The notes beneath the pieces are model-generated. The model did not search any database, was not told the origin of the DNA, and saw only the letters and a program-made list of their open reading frames with translations. A stretch of 64,000 nucleotides of DNA from NCBI GenBank assembly GCA_029204225.1, contig CM055093.1:27131566-27195565 (forward strand). Reading direction: 5' to 3'. The DNA comes from Diphasiastrum complanatum (Eukaryota > Streptophyta > Lycopodiopsida > Lycopodiales > Lycopodiaceae). This document shows positions 22,843-34,744 of this stretch, in pieces. Made by a program: the position numbers and the translations under genes. Positions within the stretch are counted from its first letter, which is position 1. Every line of letters begins with the position of its first letter.

Positions 22843-25800
22843 CCAATTGTATCTCCAAATGCACTTGGCTCTCCTTATTGAAGCTTTCTCTGGAAACTTC
22901 TTGAGTGAACGCCTTTCCGTATTTCAAATTTCAATTTGAAATCCGTATAATAGTTTAAATAACCTCACTCTCGACATCTTTTTTGTTGTGCTGAAGTCTG
23001 TCTAGCCATTGTGTTTTAGTGGTGTTTCTGTGTTTTGTCATTTTCTCTTTTGAACTTTCACATAATGGCTTGTTGGAAAGTCAGATTCTTTGATCCAATA
23101 GATGTGACACGTTTTTGTAAAACAAATTCTACATGCACTTTGTTAGGTTGAAAACTTAAATTTATAGCTTGACTAAGAGAGTCACTAGAAACTTTACCTC
23201 TCACTGCTCTAGGCTTCAATACAAAATCATGTGCTTCCCATTATTTTGGAACTTTCTAATCATAACTAGTGCTGAATTTTTTCTCACCACACATGCAGCC
23301 TTTTCAGAATTCTTACCCATGAGCTTTTGAATCTATTCTCTTTCAAGCTTGCCTATATTTGAACAGAGTCTGCTTTTTCCTACTTCAAAGAACAAGTACG
23401 GCCAAACTACAACAAACATTCAACAAAAAGCTCAATGTTTGAATTTATGGTACTTTCTTTATTGCTTCGTGAAGGAATTAGGGTTTTCTACATATAGACA
23501 AACTTGAAAGAGAATAGTTTCAAAAGCTTACGAGTAAGGATTTTGAAATGACTGCACGCGTTGGGTGGAAAAATCTAGCACAAGTGATGATTGGAAAGTT
23601 CCAGCAACAATGGTATGCTTGTGATTTGAATCTTATAGCAATGAGAGGTGAAGTTTCTAGTGACTCTCCCAATCAAAAAATAAAGTTGAGTTTCAAGCTA
23701 ACCAACTACATGGAGAATTGTTCGACGCAAACATGTCACATCTATTGGATCAAGGAATCAGACTTTCCAAAAAGCCATTATATGAAAGCTCAATAGAGAA
23801 ACTGTAGGAAATAGAAGCAGCACTTAGAGACATCGACTAGACAAATTTCAACCGACAAGCTCTTGAGAGTGAGGTTATTGAAACCCATAATTAGTATTAT
23901 GAAATGGCATTAATTGAAGAAGTATCCAAAGAAAGCTTCAATATAAAGGGCCCAAGTAATAGCACAAGTGATGATTGGAAAGTTCCAACAACAATAATAT
24001 GCTCATGATTTGAATCCTATAGCAATGAGAGGTGAAGCTTCTAGTGACTCTTCCAATCAAGCTATAAATTTGAGTTTCAAGCTAACAAACTGCATGCAGT
24101 ATTGTTCAACACAAGCATGTCACATCTATTGGATCAAGGAATTAGACTTTCCAAAAAGCCATTATATGAAAGCCCAAAAGAGAAAATGTAGAAACATAGA
24201 AGCACCACTGAGACACAACGGCTAGACAAATTTCAACCGTCAAGATTTCGAGAGTGAGGTTATTGAAGCTCTTACAAATATTTCAACCCATAATTAGAAT
24301 TATGAAATGGCATTGCCTCAAGAAGTATCCAAAGAAAGCTTCAATATAAAGGGTCGAAGTAATAGCTCTGGAAAAAAGCATCGTCAAATATCTAAAAAAA
24401 TGTTCCAACGTAATGAGAATGGAAAAGCTGAAGTTCATTCCAATTGTATCTCCAAATGCACTTGGCTCTCCTTATTGAAGCTTTCTCTGGAAACTTCTTG
24501 AGTGAACGCCTTTCCGTATTTCAAATTTCAATTTGAAATCTGTATAATAGTTTAAATAACCTCACTCTCGACATCTTTTTTGTTGTGCTGAAGTCTGTCT
24601 AGCCATTGTGTTTTAGTGGTGTTTCTGTGTTTTGTCATTTTCTCTTTTGAACTTTCACATAATGGCTTGTTGGAAAGTCAGATTCTTTGATCCAATAGAT
24701 GTGACACGTTTTTGTAAAACAAATTCTACATGCACTTTGTTAGGTTGAAAACTTAAATTTATAGCTTGACTAAGAGAGTCACTAGAAACTTTACCTCTCA
24801 CTGCTCTAGGCTTCAATACAAAATCATGTGCTTCCCATTATTTTGGAACTTTCTAATCATAACTGGTGCTGAATTTTTTCTCACCACACATGCAGCCTTT
24901 TCAGAATCCTTACCCATGAGCTTTTGAATCTATTCTCTTTCAAGCTTGCCTATATTTGAACAGAGTTTGCTTGTTCCTACTTCAAAGAACAAGTACGACC
25001 AACCTACAACAAACATTCAACATAAAGCTCAATGTTTGAATTTATGGTACTTTCTTTATTGCTTCGTGAAGGAATTAGGCTTTTCTACATATAGACAAAC
25101 TTGAAAGAGAATAGTTTCAAAAGCTTACGAGTAAGGATTCTGAAAAGACTGCATGCGTTGGGTGAAAAAATCTAGCACAAGTGATGATTGGAAAGTTCCA
25201 GCAACAATGGTATGCTCATGATTTGAATCTTATAGCAATGAGAGGTGAAGTTTCTAGTGACTCTCCCAATCAAGATATAAATTTGAGTTTCAAGCTAACA
25301 AACTACATGCAGAATTGTTCGACGCAAACATATCACATCTATTGGATCAAGGAATCTGACTTTCCAAAAAGCCATTATATGAAAGCTCAAAATTGATAGT
25401 GCAGGAACATAGAAGCACCACTTAGAGACATCCACTAGACAAATTTCAACCGACAAGATTTCGAGAGTGAGGTTATTGAAACCCATAATTAGAATTATGA
25501 AATGGCATTGATTCAAGAAGTTTCCAAAGAAAGCTTCAATATAAAGGGCCCACGTAATAGCACACGTGATGATTTGAAAGTTCTAGCAACAATGGTATGC
25601 TCATGATTTGATATTGAATCCTATAGCAATGAGAGGTGAAATTTCTAGTGACTCTTCCAATCAAGCTATAAATTTGATTTTCAAGCTAACAAACTGCATG
25701 CAGAATTGTTCAACACAAACATGTCAAATCTATTGGATCAAGGAATCAGACTTTCCAAAAAGCCATTATATGAAAGTTCAAAAGAGAAAATGTAGAAACA

Positions 25801-26040
25801 TAGAAGGACCACTGAGACATAGCGGCTAGACAAATTTCAAGCGGCAAGATTTCAAGAGTCAGGTTATTGAAGCTCTTACAAATATTTCAGCCTGTAATTA
25901 GAATTATGAAATGGCATTGCCTCAAGAAGTTTCCAAAGAAAGCTCCAATATAAAGGGCCCAAGTAATATCTCTAGAAAAAAACATCGTCAAATATCTAAA
26001 AAAACATTCCAACGTAATGAGTATGAAAAAGCTGAAGTTC
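22843..26040. repeat. Direct tandem duplication of about 1.6 kb within the R array
   Basis: Landmarks recur at a constant offset of about 1597 bp: CCAATTGTATCTCC at 22843 and 24440, AAGCTTTCTCTGG at 22881 and 24478. The repeat join at 24440 runs directly from GAAGTTCATT into CCAATTGTATC. The two copies look nearly identical by eye over several hundred bases. Confidence 0.8.
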
Positions 26041-26800
26041 ATTCTAAGGAATCTATATGTAATGTTTCAAGTGCATTTGGAGATATGTTTGGTGTTTTGA
26101 AGGCATATGACTATGAGGTCATGAAGATCTGCTGCAATTGCTCAGAAAGATGCTTATCTCTACAAAATGGAGTATTCACATTGGACATGGGTCTTGATAT
26201 GAAATGAAAGAAGCTTAAAAAAAAAAAGGTACTGTAGTGAAGACTTTTAGTAGGATATTAGAACACATACCATTAGAGGTTTCCAAACAGGTTGAGCAAT
26301 TGCAAAAGATCGTCATGACCCCAAAGTCATATGCCTTCAAAACACCAATTGTTTCTCCAAATTCACTTGAAAAGTCACATATAACTTCATTGTAAGGAAC
26401 TTCCCTGTTTCGATCTCATTGCGTTGGGACATTTTTTTTAGATTCGCGACGACACTTTATTCCAAAGTTGTTACTTGGGCCCTCCTTATTGAAGCTTTCT
26501 TTGGAAACTTCTTGACTAAACGTCTTTTAATATTTCAAATTCCAATTCGAAATCTATATAATAGTTTCAATAACCTCACTCTTGACATCTTCCTGGTTTT
26601 GTTGAAGTCTGTCTAGCCATTGTGTTTTAGTGGTGTATCTGTGTTTTGTCATTTCCTCTTTTGAACTTTCACATAATGGCTTGTTGGAAAGTCAGATTCT
26701 TTGATCCAATAGATGTGACACATTTTTGTTAAACAATTCTACATGCACTTTGTTAGGTTGAGAACAAAAATTAATAGCTTGACTGAGAGAGTCACTAGAA

Positions 26801-27639
26801 ACTCACAATCAATAAATTACTATATTTAGAATCCTCAAAAAACTTGGCGCAGGATCTAAACAAGAATCAAGAGTAATATTGGTATTTTACAAAAAAAAAG
26901 ACATTTTTTATAAAAATATGACAATATGACAACTAATCTTTTGGAAAACCTTTGCCCAACTTACTGATTATCAAAAATAGTAAGTGGGAGTGACACAGAC
27001 TTTGACGAAGGTTTACGCGAAGGTTCTTCTCAGAGAACTGATATTTTTGCAGAAAGTTATGAATTTTCCACAAAAAATTACCAAGAACTAGATGAACAGT
27101 CACTTTGTCCTTCTATTTTTGGTATCAATCTTCACCGACCTGGCAGTGGATAGATCTGAATCACACCTATGCATAGTGAATCAGACGAAGGTTATTTTTC
27201 TGTATTTTTTTGGTTTTGGTGATTTTTTGGTGTTTTTTGCAAATCTGTTGGGAATTAATCTTCGTCGTTCAATCTGAAGGATCGATAAGCGAAACCGAAA
27301 CTTCTTGCAACTCGGCGAAGGTTTCCTATAAGAGGATAAAAAGTTATAAGATCTGATGATGATTTTGCCTCCTTTTTGCTCAAATCTGACAGAGTTGACC
27401 AATTTTTGTTGTTTTTCCTGATTTTTCAGATCCAAATGGATCTTAAGAATTGTGATCTAAATGGCTATCCAAGTTCAACAATCAAATTAGCTTTCAAACA
27501 AGAAGATCCAATCAAATCAAGCAAAATCACCCTCAATCTAATCCTAAAATGCAATTTTAACCCTATTCATGCCAAAACAAGATGTCTTATGCAAGCTAAC
27601 CATCTACCAAAATGTTTCAATCTGAAAAATTGGCGTAGC
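26801..27639 (-). other. Interior remnant of a gypsy-like element, no coding domain seen
   Basis: Lies downstream (on the minus strand) of the primer site at 27640-27657 and should be leader/gag territory, but no gag motif is recognisable. Short lysine-rich frames only. Cut by family R at about 26800. Confidence 0.4.
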
Positions 27640-27657
27640 TCCCCGGCAACAAAGCCA
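27640..27657 (-). other. Primer binding site, probably tRNA-Asp type
   Basis: The minus strand reads TGGCTTTGTTGCCGGGGA, close to TGGCGCCGTTGCCGGGGA, the primer site of many Athila/Tat-like plant gypsy elements. The mismatches lie at the second CpG-containing triplet. Confidence 0.7.
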
Positions 27658-27667
27658 AATTTTAGTG

Positions 27668-27857
27668 GCTTTCTTTCCTAGCCTATCCTCAACCCAAGAT
27701 CTAAGCAATCTAGCACCAAGGAAATGAAGTTAGTTGTCACGCGTAGGTTCGTTCCCATGAGAGCGATAACATATCTCAAAGAGTCAGCATGTTTGGAAGA
27801 CCCACATCTAACTCTAACATCCATTAACACTACGATCCACAATTAGATAGATACTTG

Positions 27858-27930
<73 letters not shown>

Positions 27931-28465
27931 AAAAGCATAAGAACATACAATCCCAATAACATTTAGATCCAACAATTAGCAAATACAACAAAAGCATGAG
28001 AGATGGAGGAAAAGGAATAGAGAGCAAGGACATTCACAAGCTCATTCCATAAGAGAACCAATTTGCTTGTATTGAAATAAAGATTTGAACATGAGGAGCA
28101 ACTTGAATTTGCCTCTATTTATAGTAGAGAAGAGGGCCTTGGCCTAAAAATCCTATTGGTCCATTTCTACCTCCCTAACTATTTAAACCGAAAAAGAGTG
28201 GGAACCTATTCAAAATTGGAGGGAACCAATTTGAATTTGAATTTTAAACCAGTTTTGGTGAGAGACCCAACTTTATTCACTAACTTGACATTTAGGCTTG
28301 CGACATTAAAAGTCCCGCAAAAAGGCCTAAAGTCCTTTTATTGACTTTCTAACTAATCAAAAAACTATGTGATCATCGGGTTGGACTTACACATGCAGGG
28401 TGCCAAATCCCTCTCACTTATTAACTTGGGTTAGGGTTGCCTTGGGATCCGCAAACCCTCCAACA
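27668..28465 (-). repeat. LTR of gypsy-like element (family L), with internal CT tract
   Basis: On the minus strand it begins TGTTGGAGGGTTTGCGGATCC at 28465 and ends with CA near 27668, a few bases before the primer site. A TATA box (CTACTATAAATAGAGG on the minus strand) lies near 28113-28130. A (CT)n microsatellite (27859-27927) is inside the LTR. Related copies occur at about 28720-29024, 41225-41736, 50490-50967, 54045-54235 (inverted) and 54425-54725. Confidence 0.7.
27859..27927 (+). repeat. (CT)n microsatellite inside LTR L
   Basis: About 69 bp of uninterrupted CT. Confidence 0.97.
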
Positions 28466-28719
28466 AGTTGCCTTCACTTCAAATCAAGAGTTATGTCCAA
28501 TCTGAATACTCCTTGATTTTGTGAAGATAAGGACATCCCTCTTAGCTTTGTTGATAAATTAGCTTATTATCAAAAGTTTACTCTCACAACTACAAGTTTA
28601 AGTGAATGTTCTCTCAATATAAATTGCACAAGAATTTTAATCAATAAGGTCTGCATTGATACAAGGATTCTCAAGCACAAGAATAGTAGAAATACCTTCA
28701 CAAATTCTTTCAGTAATAT

Positions 28720-29024
28720 AGTGAATTCTAGGGCACTTGGCCTCAAAGCCTATTGGCCAATTCCTACCTCCCTCCGTATTTGAATTTAATTTTGAGAGAG
28801 AACCGATTTTTATTCACTAACATGATTAATAGGCCCCATGACATTTCATTCCAACAATTTGGTCTAAAGTCCCTTTATTAACTTCTAACCAATCAAATAA
28901 CTATGTGATCATCGGATTGGACTTACACACACATGATGCCAAATCCCTTCATCAGTTATTAATTGCTAATAAATGAATAATCTAATTATGGTTGTCTCGA
29001 TATCCGCAAAGCCTCCAACAGTGT
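28720..29024 (-). repeat. Partial LTR, family L
   Basis: Shares the GGCCTCAAAGCCTATTGGCC block, the ATAACTATGTGATCATCGG block and the terminal GATATCCGCAAAGCCTCCAACA-like end with the other family L copies. Its right edge is the minus-strand LTR start. The region beyond its left edge is different, so it is truncated. Confidence 0.7.
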
Positions 29025-29029
29025 GTAAA

Positions 29030-29540
29030 GAATGCATCCATAAGAAACAACTTTAGAGCTACAAGAAACTGTCAGAAACTTGCAAAACAAATTAAAGGCA
29101 TGATTTTGCTTTTATGTAAGCACGTTTTTGCTTGGCAATTCTGTTAAGACTTGATCTAAACAGTTATGGATGTGCAACCCATTAGTGTAGATGGTCTTTG
29201 TTATAGAAAAAACATGTTTTTGCTTTTCTAACATCAACAAACCTATTAATGCATCAACAGAGGACAATGAAACTACATTGATGTTCCACAAATTTGTTGG
29301 TTACATGGCCATGAAAAAAACAAATGGTTGTGGGAGAGAGTTGGCTTTTTGGAGGGAAATTGGGGGGGGGGGGTGGGGGGAGAGAGAGTAACATTAGTGT
29401 TTGTTAGTTTTTTTTTCCTAATTTATATTCTAAAGGGGATAGCATTTTTGGGTTCAAATTAGACAAGGGTTAAACGATAATTTTGTGCATGTTGGTTATC
29501 GTTTCATGCATTTTCCTATCTAATTATTTGTATGTAGGTA
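29030..29540. other. No gene seen; contains G-run
   Basis: AT-rich except for a run of twelve G, a T and six G at about 29362-29380, followed by GA repeats. No supported frame. Confidence 0.5.
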
Positions 29541-29561
29541 TTTATTGCAAGCACCATATTT

Positions 29562-29960
29562 TTATAAAAACCGACAATTTTTTTTTATGAAAATTGCTTG
29601 GATAAACATTTGAATACCGGGTACAAACTTGTTTTTGTTTTTCTTCGAAGGTGGGGCAAACAAAGTCCCAGTAATTGGGGGTGTTTTCCACTTATCTTGA
29701 GATTCGACTAGGGTCGCCCGGAATCCAAGTGATTCGTCAACATCAAATCCTTCATCTTCCATTCGAATGACATTAGACATAGCTAATTTTAAGCTTGTAT
29801 ATTCATCATTAGATTGAAGCTCTCGTCTAATCCATCTTGGAAGTCCGACTAAGAACCAAATGATGAGCATCTATTTGGTGGGTTGTTCTTGCACTTGATC
29901 TTTTAAATGTTTAAAACACTTGACATAGTCGACATAGTCACGTACGCGTTTGTCTTTTGC
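29562..29960 (-). pseudogene. Ty3/gypsy gag relic (capsid C-terminal part)
   Basis: The minus strand gives YVKCFKHLKDQVQEQP, then an in-frame TAG next to codon MLII, then FLVGLPRWIRRELQ and SLKLAMSNVIRMEDEG. This matches the typical late-capsid pattern of plant gypsy gag (F-x-x-GL-x-x-x-I-R-x-E-L ... L-x-x-A ... E). The frame ends at 29562. No zinc knuckle or pol follows. Confidence 0.6.
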
Positions 29961-31540
29961 CATCTAAATATTACTCAATTTGACAAAAAGTCTCTCTATC
30001 AAACAAAAGCGTTTGAAATGTTTGGAGTTGTTCGGTTGAGGTTGGAAATGGGCTTCCGGTCAAGATGGGAGCAGGGGGCTCTGACAAGTTTGGAGCATGA
30101 AGGTGAGGAAGGGGAGTTGGTCAAGAATGAGTCAGGGAGGCGCGTGTGAGAGATGAAAGAATGAGGCTTGTCTGGTAGGATGGAGGCAAGGGGATGGTTA
30201 GCGTGCAAAACTATGGGTTGTAGATGGCGTTGCAGATCGTTTTGTTTTCTTGTAGGTGTTGTGGTGGTCGGTTGCAGATCAACTTCTGCTAAGACACGAT
30301 GCAGTCAGAGAGATGAGGTACGGGTTTAGTCAGGTCAGGGAGGGAGCGAAGGAGCTGAAGGACCATGTTCAGTCATGTCAGGAATGAAATTGTGTGGAGG
30401 TTAGGAGTCGGATGCTGTAGGAGATGGTTGAGGGTGTGGCTATGTCCAGATGGTATTGTGCATGCTGTGCAATGAGGGTTAGGCAACTACATCCAGACAT
30501 TCGGTGCATATTGTCTGTTCTTGGTAGCTGCTGTGTATGAAATAGGAAACGAGCTAGAATAAGCCTTGTGCCTTCTGCAAAGAGCCCAACAAGCTTGTGT
30601 CGTCTGTTGTTTGTGTGGATTGTGTGAGAGCATTTGCAGGTCATTGAACTACCCAACAAGTTGTAGAAAGAAACTGTGGCCCGATAGGTTTCAGAATTAG
30701 ATTGAAGAGGTACGGTTAGACAGTCTTGTGCAGACTAAAGTTGATGACAAATCTAGATAGGTAGAGCATTTTGGTATAGATCTAGTTGTGAAGAACGTTG
30801 CAGTAGGTATGGAGTAAAGATGTGGATGTGTTCAAGCAGCAATGGGCGACAAATGTTTAGAGATTTTCTATCTGTAGAATCTGTTTACTAATTTCTTTGC
30901 TTATTTACTTCTTGTTTACAGCTCTAACTTTTTGTTTTGCCTGTCAGCAATGACTATGGGCTCATCTTTAAGCTTATCTTTCTTGTTTAAGGCCCGGATC
31001 AAGCAGAAGTCTCAACAATGTTGTAGTAGTTCGTCTTGCTTGTCAGAGGACATCCGGGGAGGGTCTCTCTTGAACCATATCGCATGCATTCAAACCCAAG
31101 CATGTAACCAATGCGTTCAACCAAGAAATCAGCATGTAAATCAGTTGAACATCAATGAAAACCTACTTCTACTTGCTGCAAAATCAGAATGGACATATCC
31201 TTAAAAGCTAAACTAAATCCAACACATACATTCTACCTAAATGCAAGAAACAAGAATCAAGAAACTAAAACTAAATAGCATCTTAGAAGTTCAAGAATCA
31301 AGAAACACACATTTCTTGATTCTTGGACACCCCAAGAACATCAAGAATTGGAATGTAAGGGAATATGCAAGATCTGCACCACAATCCAGCCTATTTAGTT
31401 TACTCAAATGCTGATTTCTATTTTAATCCACAAGAAAAAAAGAAATCTAATCCACACTACTTTAATCCACAACTACAATCCACAACCACACACAAAAGGG
31501 ATGGAAGGGCAAGATCATTAATGCATCACTCAAAAAACAA
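29961..31540. other. No gene seen
   Basis: Mixed composition, less AT-rich between 30000 and 30700. No sustained frame or known domain. Around 31240-31340 there is a small imperfect inverted repetition of an AAGAATCAAGAAAC-like sequence. Confidence 0.4.
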
Positions 31541-31542
31541 GA

Positions 31543-31851
31543 ATGATCAAGGAGCTCAAGAATGCATCAAACTCGTGGAAGCTATTCTCATTTGTAGACT
31601 CCACAGGCCACGTGAAGCCAACCAAGGTTTATGATGATTGGTCATCCACAACATACGATGCATCTGATAGTGTTCCAATCATGCCGAAAGGACATTATAC
31701 ATGCTCAACCGATATCATCAATTGGGGTCACGTATTGGCCACAATGGACTGTGTTGACTCCAATAGATGCCTCATCGAGACCATCGAAAAAGACACACCT
31801 ATACTACCATCTTCTACTGACATCTCTTCCAATAATCGATTTATTGGTTGA
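31543..31851 (+). CDS. Unrecognised short open frame
   Basis: A 102-residue plus-strand frame starting MIKELKNASNSW, overlapping the tail of the minus-strand copia element. It has no motif I recognise. Composition looks protein-like (mixed charge, few low-complexity stretches), but this may be a shadow of decayed copia sequence on the opposite strand. Confidence 0.2.
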   Translation: MIKELKNASNSWKLFSFVDSTGHVKPTKVYDDWSSTTYDASDSVPIMPKGHYTCSTDIINWGHVLATMDCVDSNRCLIETIEKDTPILPSSTDISSNNRFIG

Positions 31852-33669
31852 AGGAATGTAAATCTTGTAATCCTTGCTTACCTCACTATAGCGAACAAAC
31901 ACGCCTTTATTTGAAGAAGGATCCTCCTTGGATCTATCATCAAGAGTGATGTTGATATAGCAAATACAACCAAAAGTTTTGAAAAACTTGACACTTGGCC
32001 TCCTACCAAACAGTAATTCAAAAGGAGTTTTCCAGCCAATACCACACTTGGCCATCTATTGCATAGAAAATTAGCACACAACAAAGCTTGATCCCAAAAG
32101 GATTTAGGAAGATTAGCACCTAACCTCATGGATTTTGCACCTTCACATAAAGTTCTATTCTTCCTCTCGGCCACTCCATTTTGTTGTGGTGTCCTTAGGC
32201 TTGTGTACTCTCTCTTGATATGTACTCTCCACCATTACTCCTCAAGCACTTGATCTTTGTAGAAATTTGAACCTCTTGAAACTGTTGTTTGGCCTCCATG
32301 TAGATTCATGCAAAGGTAGTATGACATTGATTATTAGTGACTTCTGACTACATATGTAGAATATCGAAATTCCTGAAGTAGTAACAAAAGTAGCAAAATT
32401 CAAACATTGAGATTTTTGTTGATTTTTTGTCGGTTTTTGGTTGTGCTTGTTCTTTGAAGCAGGAACAACCAAGGTTGTTCAACTATAGACAAAATTGAAA
32501 GAAAATAGTTCTTACGAGTAAGGATTCTGAAAAGGATGCATGTGTCGGGAGTAAAAATCTAGCACAAGTGATGATTGGAAAGTTCCAGCAATAATTGGAT
32601 GCTCATGATTCCATATTGAAGCCTATAACAATGAGAAGTGTAGTTTCTAGTGACTCTCCCAATCAAGCTATAAATTTGGGTTTTCAAGCTAACAAACTGC
32701 ATGCAGAATTGTTAACACAAACATGTCACATGTATTGGATCAAGGAATCAGACTTTCCAACAAAGCAATTATGTGACAGCACCATTGAGACACAACGACT
32801 AGAAGGATTTCGACTGACAAGATTTCGAGAGCGAGGGATTGGAGCTCTTATCTTTTTTTTTTAAGTTTCTTTCATTTCATATCAAGAGTCATGTCCAATG
32901 TAGATACTCCATTTGGTAGGGATAAGCATATTGCTGAGCAATTGCAGTAGATCTTCATGACCCCATAGTCATATGCCTTCAAAACACCAAGCATATCTCC
33001 AAATGCACTTGAAACATTACATATAGATTCTTTAGAATGAACTTCAGCTTTTCCATTCTCATTGCGTTGGAACATTTTTTTAGATATTTGATGATGCTTT
33101 TTTTCAGAGCTATTACTTGGGCCCTTTATATCGAAGCTTTCTTTGGATACTTCTTGAGGCAATGCCATTTCATAATTCTAATTATGGGTTGAAATATTGA
33201 CAGTTGAAATTTGTCTAGTCGCTGTGTCTCAGTGTATGTTTATACATTTTCTCTTTTGAGCTTTCATATAATGGCTTTTTGGAAAGTCTGATTCCTTGAT
33301 CCAATAGATGTGACATGCTTGTGTTGAACAATGCTGCATGCAGTTTGTTACCTTGAAACTCAAATTTATAGCTTGATTGGCAGAGTCACTAGAAACTTCA
33401 CTTCTCATTGCTATAGGGTTCAAATCATGAGCATATCATTGTTGTTGGAACATCATACACTTCATCATAAAGACATCATACACTTCATCCTTGCTCTTTA
33501 GTAGATAGATCCAACAAAATCTACTAAAATCATCAATGAATGTTACATACATCTTAGCTCCACTATTGCTAATTGTAGTAAATCCATGAATATCCGAATG
33601 TACAAGTTCAAAAGGCTTTGTAGATCTAGAAATAGATCTAGTATAAGGTAGTCTATGTGACTTAGACAA
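31804..33669 (-). pseudogene. Copia element 2 integrase, split by a nested repeat
   Basis: The first part (33669 down to about 33450) holds the first catalytic aspartate region (VHSDIHG) and YVTFIDDFSRFCWIY. The second part (about 32240-31804) holds GGEY without the usual preceding aspartate and the third catalytic residue region (NGVAERKN), then a PFELLFGRRPSV segment and FGCICYIN, the usual copia C-terminal fold. About 1.17 kb of family R lies between the parts. Confidence 0.85.
32275..33450. repeat. Family R palindromic pair nested in copia element 2
   Basis: A plus-oriented R copy (about 32275-32862) followed by a minus-oriented copy (about 32868-33450), convergent, so the insert is an inverted-repeat unit. 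The right junction passes directly from GTTGTTGGAAC into copia sequence. A 17-bp copia string (ACATCATACACTTCATC) is duplicated just outside, at about 33448 and 33473. Confidence 0.8.
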
Positions 33670-33697
33670 AGCACAAGACTCACAAACATGCTTGTCA

Positions 33698-34267
33698 TTA
33701 CTTAAGGAACTTGGAAGTCACAACCTTCTTCCTTGCCAGTACCTCCAATGACTTGAAGTTGAGGTGTCCCATCCTTTTGTGCCAAACCTCTTGAATAGAA
33801 ATTTGCTCCCTTGCAACACATCCAACTTGGTTAGCAATAACACAAGCATTAAGTTTGAACAACTTTCCTTGCCTTTTACCTTTTCCAATCAAGACATCCT
33901 TCCTTTTGATCAAACAAGCATCTCCATCAAACTCCACCTTGAGGCCCTTACTTAGCATTTGACTCACACTAAGCAAATTCTTAGTAATAGATGGAATAAA
34001 CAAGACATCCTCCAAATGAACATTCCTATTTGTAGAGAGAGAAATAGGAATTGTGCCAATCCCTTTGATTGCACACTCACCATCATTGGTCATGTAGATC
34101 ACCCTCTTGTCATCTCCATATGCCAACAAAGAAGTGAAGTACTCTTTGTGAAAGGTCATGTGTGAACTTGCCCCACTATCAATCCACCAAGGATCTAGAT
34201 CTCCATCATTAGCAAGCATACATGAAGACCTCACAAAAGCATCATCATTTGCATCTTGCACATCCAA
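33698..34267 (-). pseudogene. Copia element 2 protease and GAG-pre-integrase segment
   Basis: Aspartic protease with an intact D-S-G-A active-site motif (WIDSGASSHMT), a flap-like IKGIGTIPI stretch and SITKNLLSVSQ, then the H-x-x-x-GH zinc part of the pre-integrase domain (WHKRMGHLNF). The frame ends at 33698. The continuing C-x-x-C part (CESCALSKSHR) is in another frame, which marks a frameshift. It is in phase with the gag frame upstream apart from the TAG at 34319. Confidence 0.85.
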
Positions 34268-34318
34268 ACCATCCTCATCAAGAGTAAGATTACGTTGCTT
34301 GTCTCCTTGATCTCTCTT

Positions 34319-34717
34319 CTACTTGTAGCACTCACTTGCAAAGTGTCCTTTGATGCCACAATAGAAGCACTTGAGCTTTGATCTATCCTTCTTTTTGCCA
34401 CTTGAAGAAGCATCCACTTGATATTGCCCTTTAGACCACTTGCTTTTGGTTTTTCCCTTGAATTTGCCCTTTGTGAACATAGCATCTTCTTGAAGTTCAT
34501 TGGTAACATTCATCTTTATCATGTGTAGAGCCTTCTTGGCCCTTTTGTCATACCTCAATTGATCTTGTTGTGTTGCTGGTCTCTCCTCCAAACCTACAAC
34601 AATATCCAAAACATCATTCATCTCAAGAAGTGACTCCATCCTTACTTTCCATAATGAATAGTTACTTGAGGTAAGCCTATCATTGGCTTCCAACATGACT
34701 CCAATTGAGGTTGCCAT
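34319..34717 (-). pseudogene. Copia element 2 gag with CCHC zinc knuckle
   Basis: Nucleocapsid/capsid precursor of a plant copia element. The frame starts at the ATG at 34717 (MATSIGVMLEAND) and ends at a TAG right after the CCHC knuckle, which follows a lysine-rich stretch. Compared with usual copia gag the middle of the UBN2-type region is missing: NELQEDAMF runs straight into TKGKFKGK, so an internal deletion is likely. The same frame resumes after the stop and leads into the protease. Confidence 0.8.
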
Positions 34718-34744
34718 GTAGCAATACCTGATCTTCTCTCTCAA

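Larger units (their letters stand above)
21222..26800. repeat. Array of family R units in alternating orientation
   Basis: Approximate segments by orientation: 21222-21975 minus, 21976-22735 plus, 22736-23490 minus, 23491-24440 plus (with an internal restart at about 23959), 24440-25095 minus, 25096-26230 plus (restart at about 25560), 26232-26800 minus. Adjacent segments are inverted copies, so the array is a tandem series of palindromic (foldback) units. The joins at 22735 and 26232 share a TGTAGTGAAGACTTTTAGTAGGA-like sequence. Confidence 0.85.
31804..34744 (-). mobile_element. Ty1/copia element 2, decayed and interrupted by family R
   Basis: Domains in order on the minus strand: gag (start ATG at 34717, SSNYSLWKVRMESLL, zinc knuckle CFYCGIKGHFASEC), protease (PWWIDSGASSHMT near 34160), GAG-pre-integrase (EVWHKRMGHLNFKSL), integrase first part (FELVHSDIHG, YVTFIDDFSRFCWIY). 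A family R insertion follows at about 32275-33450, then integrase second part (GGEYISRE, QNGVAERKNRTLCEG) to about 31804. Reverse transcriptase and RNase H are absent here. Breaks: an in-frame TAG after the zinc knuckle (34319-34321), a frameshift near 33700, an internal gag deletion and loss of the aspartate before GGEY. Confidence 0.9.
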
